Source: Ruminococcus sp.
GTDB taxonomy: Bacteria > Bacillota > Clostridia > Oscillospirales > Ruminococcaceae
Reading direction: 5' to 3'
Length of the DNA stretch: 45,163 nt
NCBI GenBank assembly: GCA_022768805.1
Contig: JALELB010000023.1
Location: 1 to 45,163, forward strand
Position 1 is the first letter of the stretch; every line of letters starts with the position of its first letter. The position numbers and the translations under genes are program-made. A model generated the notes under the pieces. The model searched no databases. It was given only the letters and a program-made list of their open reading frames with translations, and was not told the DNA's origin. Shown piece after piece: positions 39,947 to 45,163 of the stretch.

Positions 39947-40798
39947 ATGCTGATAGATTGCCACAATCATACCCACAATTCCCCGGACGGTGCAGAGGAA
40001 AGCGTGCTTTGCCGCTGTGCCCGGGCGGCAGAGCTGGGCATCGGGGTCCTTGCGGTAACAGATCACTGCGAGGTCAACCGGTTTTTCAGTCTTGCCCACT
40101 ACGGGGTGGAGCCCAACGGCTATGATACCTATGACTTCGGCAGGGACTTTGAGCTGTCCATGCAGGAGAACACCGCCGCCAAGGCCAAAGCCCCTGAGGG
40201 GGTGAAGCTGCTGTGCGGCATCGAGCTGGGACAGGCCACCCACGAGCTTGCTCTGGCGGAGCATATTTACGCCGATGTGCGGCTGGATTTCGTCATCGGC
40301 TCCATGCATCAGCTGCCCGGCTGGGACGATTTTGCCTTTCTGGATTACAGCAAGGTGGACGCCGCCGCCCTGTTCCACGAGAATTTACAGGAAATCGCCC
40401 GGCTTGCCCGGACGGACACCTATGATGTGCTGGGACATATCACCTACGCTCTGCGGTATATGGCGGCAGCCGGCGTGCAGCTGGAGCTTGCCCCCTACCG
40501 GGAGGAGCTGGCGGAAATCTTCCGGATCGTCATTGCCAAGGACAAGGGCATCGAGATCAACACCTCCGGCCTGCGGCAGGCATACGGGGACTGCTTCCCG
40601 AATCTGGAATGCCTGAAGCTGTACCGGGAGCTGGGCGGGAAAATCCTCACCATCGGCTCCGACGCCCATACAAATGCAGATCTGGGCAAGGGAATCGCCC
40701 GGGGGCTGGAAATCGCCCGGGAAGCGGGCTTTACGGAGATCACCTATTTTGAAAAGCACGAACCGCAGTTTATCAGGCTTGCGGACTTACTTGACTGA
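39947..40798 (+). CDS. hisJ: Histidinol-phosphatase, PHP family (HisJ-like)
   Basis: Predicted to hydrolyse histidinol phosphate in histidine synthesis. The 283-residue PHP protein has metal-binding motifs HNHTH at the start, VLAVTDHCEVN, a glutamate in CGIELGQ, VIGSMHQLPG, GHITYALRY and IGSDAHTNADLGKG. These fit the HisJ/HisK branch, though other PHP phosphoesterases cannot be ruled out. GGAAGAG precedes the ATG. It leads an operon with an Lrp-like regulator, an aminotransferase and ispE. Confidence 0.82.
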   Translation: MLIDCHNHTHNSPDGAEESVLCRCARAAELGIGVLAVTDHCEVNRFFSLAHYGVEPNGYDTYDFGRDFELSMQENTAAKAKAPEGVKLLCGIELGQATHELALAEHIYADVRLDFVIGSMHQLPGWDDFAFLDYSKVDAAALFHENLQEIARLARTDTYDVLGHITYALRYMAAAGVQLELAPYREELAEIFRIVIAKDKGIEINTSGLRQAYGDCFPNLECLKLYRELGGKILTIGSDAHTNADLGKGIARGLEIAREAGFTEITYFEKHEPQFIRLADLLD

Positions 40799-40814
40799 AT
40801 CAGGAGGGAATCAC

Positions 40815-41294
40815 ATGAACGAACTGTTGCATCTGCTCAAACAGAACGCCCGGCTGTCCAACGAAGAACTGGCGGCTATGCTGGGCACCACCCCGGCGGA
40901 GGTGGCGGCACAGATCAAAAAGCTGGAGGATGACGGCATCATTAAGGGCTACAGCGTAGTGCTCAATGATGAGCTTGCCAATAAGGACACCGTCACCGCC
41001 TTTATTGAGCTGAAGGTCACTCCCAAGCGGGACTGTGGCTTTGAGGATCTTGCCAAAACCGTCATGATGTATGACGAGGTGGAAAGCGTTTCCCTGATGT
41101 CCGGCGCCTATGATCTTGCGGTGACGGTTACCGGCTCCAGCCTGAAGGTCATCGCTCTGTTCGTGGCACAGCGTCTGTCCACCATCGACGGCGTGCTGTC
41201 CACCGCCACCCACTTTGTGCTCAAACGCTATAAGGAAAAAGGCATCTTCATCGAACAGGAGCCGGCTGACGAGAGGGGTATGGTTTCACCGTGA
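40815..41294 (+). CDS. Lrp/AsnC family transcriptional regulator
   Basis: A 159-residue regulator with an N-terminal winged helix (MNELLHLLKQNARLSNEELA, then a recognition helix near TPAEVAAQIKKLEDDGIIKGY). A C-terminal RAM/ACT-like domain binds an effector, often an amino acid (LMSGAYDLAVTVTGSSLKVI). I start at 40815 after AGGAGGG; the frame from 40674 runs inside hisJ. The stop overlaps the GTG start of the aminotransferase by 4 nt, so the two are translationally coupled. Control of this operon or of related amino-acid genes is likely but unproven. Confidence 0.93.
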   Translation: MNELLHLLKQNARLSNEELAAMLGTTPAEVAAQIKKLEDDGIIKGYSVVLNDELANKDTVTAFIELKVTPKRDCGFEDLAKTVMMYDEVESVSLMSGAYDLAVTVTGSSLKVIALFVAQRLSTIDGVLSTATHFVLKRYKEKGIFIEQEPADERGMVSP

Positions 41295-42472
41295 TAGAAT
41301 ACGAAAAGCTGCTGTCCAGCACCATTCAGCAGATCAAGCCCTCCGGCATCCGGAAATTCTTTGATCTGGCGGAAAATATGGAGGGGGTCATCAGCCTGGG
41401 GGTGGGAGAGCCGGATTTCCAGACCCCCTGGGTGGTGCGCAGCACCGCAATCCAGACCCTTGAAAAGCGCCGGATCATTTACAGCGCCAACGCCGGACTG
41501 ATGGATCTGCGCCGGGAAATCTGCAAGTATATGAACCGGAAACTGGGGCTTACCTATGACCCCAAGTCCGAGCTGATCGTAACCGTAGGCGGCTCTGAGG
41601 CAATTGATATTTCCATCCGGGCCGTTATCAACCCCGGAGACGAGGTGCTGATCGTAGAGCCCTCCTTTGTCTGCTATTCTCCCATTGTGCGGCTTGCCGG
41701 CGGCGTGCCCGTACCCATGGCAACCCGGCTGGAGGATTCCTTCAAGCTAACTCCGGAAATTCTCCGCAGCCACATCACCCCCCGCACCAAGCTGCTGGTG
41801 CTGCCCTTTCCCAATAACCCCACCGGCGCCATCATGACCCGGGAGGAGCTGGAGGAGATTGCGGCCGTGCTGCGGGACACCAATATCCTGGTGCTGTCCG
41901 ATGAGATTTATTCCGAGCTGACCTATGGCAGAAAGCACTGCTCCATAGCCCAGATCGACGGCATGCAGGAGCGCACCATTCTGGTCAACGGCTTCTCCAA
42001 GGCCTTTGCCATGACCGGCTGGCGGCTGGGCTATGTGGCAGCGCCGGCACCCATCATCCGTCAGATGGTCAAGATTCACCAGTACACCATTATGTGCTCC
42101 CCCACCATCAGCCAGTATGCCGCCATCCAGGCCCTGCAGAGCTGTGAGGAGGATGTACACCGGATGGTGGACGAGTACAACATCCGGCGGCGGTATCTGG
42201 TGGATCGGTTCAACGAAATCGGGCTGCCCTGCTTCAATCCGGAGGGTGCATTCTATGTATTCCCCTGCATCCGCAGCACCGGCATGTCCAGCGAGGCCTT
42301 CTGCGAGGCGCTGCTCAACGAGCAAAAGGTGGCGGTGGTGCCTGGAAACGCCTTCGGCGACAGCGGAGAGGGCTTTGTGCGGGTGTCCTACGCCTACTCC
42401 CTCAAACACCTGATGATGGCACTGGACCGGATCGAAGCCTTTCTTGCATCCAGAAAGGGGGAGCATACATGA
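41291..42472 (+). CDS. PLP-dependent aminotransferase class I/II
   Basis: A 393-residue fold-type I aminotransferase. It shows SLGVGEPDFQTPWVV, VTVGGSEAIDISIRAVINPG, PFPNNPTGAIMTREELEEIA, SDEIYSELTYG, the lysine that holds PLP in NGFSKAFAMTGWRLGY, and VRVSYAYS. It fits the AspC/PatA-like group acting on aspartate or aromatic amino acids; the substrate cannot be decided from sequence. It starts with GTG at 41291, overlapping the regulator gene. It overlaps ispE downstream by 4 nt. Confidence 0.94.
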   Translation: MIEYEKLLSSTIQQIKPSGIRKFFDLAENMEGVISLGVGEPDFQTPWVVRSTAIQTLEKRRIIYSANAGLMDLRREICKYMNRKLGLTYDPKSELIVTVGGSEAIDISIRAVINPGDEVLIVEPSFVCYSPIVRLAGGVPVPMATRLEDSFKLTPEILRSHITPRTKLLVLPFPNNPTGAIMTREELEEIAAVLRDTNILVLSDEIYSELTYGRKHCSIAQIDGMQERTILVNGFSKAFAMTGWRLGYVAAPAPIIRQMVKIHQYTIMCSPTISQYAAIQALQSCEEDVHRMVDEYNIRRRYLVDRFNEIGLPCFNPEGAFYVFPCIRSTGMSSEAFCEALLNEQKVAVVPGNAFGDSGEGFVRVSYAYSLKHLMMALDRIEAFLASRKGEHT

Positions 42473-43347
42473 AAGAAATCCAGGTACGAACCCCGGCAAA
42501 GGTCAATCTGACCCTGGACGTGGTGGGCAAGCGGGAGGACGGCTATCACAGTATCGAAAGCGTCTTCCAGGCGGTAAGCATTTTTGATGTACTCACCGTT
42601 ACCCGGAAGGATACTCCCGGCATCACCCTGTCCAGCACAAACAAATACCTGCCCTGCAACCAGAAAAATATTGCCTATCAGGCGGCGGAGCTCTTTCTGC
42701 AGAAGGTTCACCGGCGGGACGGGCTGCACATTCACATTGAAAAACACATTCCCTCCCAGGCAGGGCTGGGCGGAGGCAGCTCCGACGGCGCAGCGGTACT
42801 GACAGCCCTGAACAGTCTGCTGGGCTGCCGGATGTCCATTCCGCAGCTTTGCGAAATCGGCGCCGAAGTGGGGGCGGATGTGCCCTTTTTCCTGGAAGGC
42901 GGCACAGTGCATGTATCCGGCATCGGTGAAATACTGGAACCCCTGCCTCCCCTGCCTGTGCTGTCCATGGTGGTGGCAAAGGGCAGAGCAGGCGTATCCA
43001 CGCCGGAGGCTTACCGGCGCATTGATCTGCTGACGGATCCTGTTCATCCGGACACTGCCGGGGTGATCGATGCTATCCGGGAACGGAACTATCCGGAAGC
43101 CTTCTCCCGGTGCGGCAATCTGTTTGAAGCAGCCATGCAGCTGGAGGAGGTTGCACAGATCCGGAAGATCATGCTGGAAAAAGGGGCGAAATGTGCCCTG
43201 ATGACCGGCAGCGGCTCTGCGGTATTCGGCATTTTTGAATCCGGCCCCATTGCCCAGAAGTGCTGCAATGCACTGCACACGGTTGTGCCCTATGCGGTAA
43301 CCTGCAAAACCCTCAAGCACGGCATCCGGATTGTAAGCCGCAGCTGA
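42469..43347 (+). CDS. ispE: 4-diphosphocytidyl-2-C-methyl-D-erythritol kinase
   Basis: GHMP kinase of the MEP pathway that phosphorylates CDP-methylerythritol for isoprenoid synthesis. The 292-residue protein begins with VRTPAKVNLTLDVVGKREDG, has DGYHSIESVFQAV, the ATP-binding PSQAGLGGGSSDGAA (about 95-109) and the C-terminal ALMTGSGSAVFGIF. The start overlaps the aminotransferase stop (ATGA), with AGGGGGAGC just upstream. It is the last gene of the hisJ operon and has no functional link to its neighbours. Confidence 0.96.
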   Translation: MKEIQVRTPAKVNLTLDVVGKREDGYHSIESVFQAVSIFDVLTVTRKDTPGITLSSTNKYLPCNQKNIAYQAAELFLQKVHRRDGLHIHIEKHIPSQAGLGGGSSDGAAVLTALNSLLGCRMSIPQLCEIGAEVGADVPFFLEGGTVHVSGIGEILEPLPPLPVLSMVVAKGRAGVSTPEAYRRIDLLTDPVHPDTAGVIDAIRERNYPEAFSRCGNLFEAAMQLEEVAQIRKIMLEKGAKCALMTGSGSAVFGIFESGPIAQKCCNALHTVVPYAVTCKTLKHGIRIVSRS

Positions 43348-43363
43348 CCCACAGCAGCAAAAC

Positions 43364-43404
43364 GCCCGGAAACGGTTTTTACCGCTTCCGGGCTTCTTTT
43401 TTTC
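43364..43404 (+). terminator. Terminator of the hisJ-ispE operon
   Basis: GCCCGGAAACGGT (43364-43376) pairs with ACCGCTTCCGGGC (43381-43393) with one mismatch, followed by TTCTTTTTTTT. On the minus strand GTTTTG follows the stem, so it may also help end aspS. Confidence 0.9.
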
Positions 43405-43411
43405 GCTGAAC

Positions 43412-45163
43412 TTATTCGGTTTCCTTGACCGCAATGCCGAGAATGTCCAGATTTTCCTTGTCCACTTCGGAGGGGCATGCGGACATCAGCTCGCTGGCAT
43501 TCTGCACCTTGGGGAAGGCGGTCACATCCCGCAGGCTGTCCACCCCCAGCATGACCATGGCCAGACGATCCAGCCCGATACCCATGCCCCCGTGGGGCGG
43601 TGCGCCGAACCGGTATGCCTCCACCAGGAAGCCGAACTTGGCTTCAATCTCCTCGTCGGTAAGTCCCAGTGCCTGGAACATTTTCTGCTGCAGCTCATAG
43701 TTGGTGATACGGATGGATCCGGAGGAAAGCTCCGTGCCGTTGAGTACCAGGTCGAAGGCCTTGGCGATCACCTTTTCCGGGTCGCTGTCCAGATACTGCA
43801 GGCAGTCATCCTCCGGCATGGTGAAGGGGTGATGCATCGCCACCCAGCAGCTGTTATCCTCATCCCACTCGAAGAAGGGCATCCGGGTAATCCACAGGAA
43901 GTTGAACTGTCCCTCCGGGATCAGATCCAGCTTCCGGGCAACAGTCTGACGCAGGGCACCCAGCACCGGCAGAGTTACCTTATTCTTGTCTGCCACAATC
44001 AGCACCACGTCCCCCTGGGCACAATCCAGAGCCGAGAGAATCTCCTGGAGCTTTTCTTCCCCCACGAATTTTGCAAAGGAGCAGCTGGGTTTTTCCTCCA
44101 CCCAGCGGACAAAGGCCAGTCCCTTGGCACCGATACCCTTGACCATTTCGGTGAGCTTGTCGATTTCCTTTCGGGTCAGCGTGCCTGCCGCCTGCTTTGC
44201 CACGATGGCACGGACGCTGCCCCCTGCTTCAATGGCGCCGGTGAACACCCCGAAGCCGCAGTCCTTCACGTATTCGCTGATATCCTGAATCTCCATGCCG
44301 TACCGGGTATCCGGCTTGTCGGATCCGAACCGGTTCATAGCCTCCGCATAGGACAGCCGGGGCAGGGGCAGGGGGATCTCTCTGCCCAGAACCTCCTTGA
44401 ATACATGATGGACAAAGCCCTCTGCCATCTGGAGGATATCCTCCACGTCCACAAAGGACATTTCCAGGTCGATCTGGGTAAATTCCGGCTGCCGGTCTGC
44501 CCGCAGGTCCTCATCCCGGAAGCAGCGCGCCAGCTGGATGTAGCGGTCCATGCCCGCCACCATCAGCAGCTGCTTGTAAATCTGGGGAGACTGGGGCAGG
44601 GCGTAGAACTTGCCCGGATGCACACGGGAGGGAATCAGATAATCCCGTGCCCCCTCCGGAGTGGATTTCATCATCATGGGGGTTTCGATTTCGATAAAAT
44701 CGTTGGCATAGAAATACTCTCTTGCCGCCTTGGCGATTTTGTGCCGCATCACCAGATTCTGCTGCAAAGGCGCCCGGCGCAGGTCCAGATACCGGTACCG
44801 GAGCCGCAGTTCCTCATTGACCCGGGTGTCACTGGTAATCTCAAAGGGAGGGGTCTGGGCCTTGTTGAGAATCCGCAGATCATCCACCACCAGCTCCACA
44901 TTGCCGTTTTTCATCTCGTGGTTGATGCTTTCCCGCTCCTTGACCACGCCGTGTGCCATCAGCACATACTCACCCCGGCAGGTTTCTGCCTTGGCAAACA
45001 GCTCCGGCTGCTGGGTTTCATTGAATGCCAGCTGTACTATACCGGTACGGTCCCGCAGATCAATAAACAGCAGGGTGCCCAGATTGCGCACCTTCTGCAC
45101 AAAGCCGCATACCACAGCCTCCGTGCCGATCTGACTCACCTCTCCGCAGAAATGTGTCCGTTT
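43412..45163 (-). CDS. aspS: Aspartyl-tRNA synthetase, N-terminus cut by the window edge
   Basis: Class IIb synthetase that charges tRNA-Asp. It has an N-terminal OB fold (CGFVQKVRNLGTLLFIDLRD), motif 2 with ARCFRDEDLRADRQPEFTQID, a bacterial GAD insertion (about 290-400) and motif 3 GMGIGLDRLAMVMLG. The frame remains open to the last base. The residues upstream of a GTG at 45139 read KRTHFCGE, the conserved bacterial AspRS N-terminus, so that GTG is internal and the true start lies just beyond the window. At least 583 residues are visible. It could be a discriminating or non-discriminating enzyme; sequence alone does not say. Confidence 0.97.
   Translation of the reverse strand, partial: KRTHFCGEVSQIGTEAVVCGFVQKVRNLGTLLFIDLRDRTGIVQLAFNETQQPELFAKAETCRGEYVLMAHGVVKERESINHEMKNGNVELVVDDLRILNKAQTPPFEITSDTRVNEELRLRYRYLDLRRAPLQQNLVMRHKIAKAAREYFYANDFIEIETPMMMKSTPEGARDYLIPSRVHPGKFYALPQSPQIYKQLLMVAGMDRYIQLARCFRDEDLRADRQPEFTQIDLEMSFVDVEDILQMAEGFVHHVFKEVLGREIPLPLPRLSYAEAMNRFGSDKPDTRYGMEIQDISEYVKDCGFGVFTGAIEAGGSVRAIVAKQAAGTLTRKEIDKLTEMVKGIGAKGLAFVRWVEEKPSCSFAKFVGEEKLQEILSALDCAQGDVVLIVADKNKVTLPVLGALRQTVARKLDLIPEGQFNFLWITRMPFFEWDEDNSCWVAMHHPFTMPEDDCLQYLDSDPEKVIAKAFDLVLNGTELSSGSIRITNYELQQKMFQALGLTDEEIEAKFGFLVEAYRFGAPPHGGMGIGLDRLAMVMLGVDSLRDVTAFPKVQNASELMSACPSEVDKENLDILGIAVKETE

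Noticed and set aside
45137-45139. GTG as the start of aspS
   Set aside because: The upstream codons KRTHFCGE match the conserved AspRS N-terminus, so the GTG is internal and the gene is cut by the window.

Overview
The window looks like chromosomal DNA of an anaerobic, cellulosome-producing Firmicute of the Ruminococcus flavefaciens/champanellensis type (inference). It encodes three secreted glycan-degrading enzymes that end in dockerins (a PL1-PL9 pectate lyase, a GH48 cellobiohydrolase and a GH5 endoglucanase). It also has the two-subunit GlgC/GlgD ADP-glucose pyrophosphorylase typical of Firmicutes, a SpoIIE sporulation phosphatase, pyruvate formate-lyase with its activase, and Gram-positive style ribosome-binding sites. 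I see no mobile element, CRISPR array, rRNA or tRNA. The only RNA gene is a tmRNA cut by the left edge. The last gene, aspS, is cut by the right edge.

Layout. 1-0.9 kb: ssrA and smpB on the minus strand, about 1 nt apart. 1.06-3.8 kb: dockerin-bearing double pectate lyase. 3.9-9.0 kb (minus): a four-gene Gld-type ABC export cluster (ATPase, permease, GldG-like protein, DUF4340 protein) followed by a small DUF4186 gene. 9.3-12.05 kb: GH48 with a strong promoter, a candidate operator and a UUCG-capped terminator. 12.1-15.7 kb: citrate synthase, prephenate dehydrogenase and an unknown propeller protein. 15.7-21.3 kb (minus): a sugar ABC importer (binding lipoprotein plus two permeases, no ATPase) followed by a first glycogen branching enzyme. 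21.4-22.6 kb: a small unknown protein tail-to-tail with a two-domain ComEA-like protein. 22.66-24.6 kb: GH5 with a dockerin and two tandem terminators. 24.6-24.9 kb: an AT-rich orphan gene under a 24-bp palindrome. 25.0-30.9 kb (minus): the glgB-glgC-glgD-glgA glycogen operon. 31.1-34.3 kb (minus): spoIIE and rsmA. 34.3-38.1 kb: deoxycytidylate deaminase and pflBA. 38.1-39.8 kb (minus): the ACT-domain UPF0237 and UPF0210 pair. 39.9-43.4 kb: the operon hisJ, lrp-like, aminotransferase, ispE. 43.4 kb to the end (minus): aspS.

How the genes fit together. Between 9 and 31 kb there is a plausible chain: extracellular cellulose breakdown (GH48, GH5), uptake of the released oligosaccharides (ABC importer), and storage as glycogen (two branching enzymes, GlgC, GlgD, GlgA). 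pflBA would serve mixed-acid fermentation. The least understood parts are the Gld-type ABC cluster divergent from GH48, the propeller protein behind tyrA, the double helix-hairpin-helix protein, the palindrome-controlled orphan gene and the UPF0237/UPF0210 pair. Promoters, terminators and operators were found by eye. Family calls come from recognised motifs, not from database searches.
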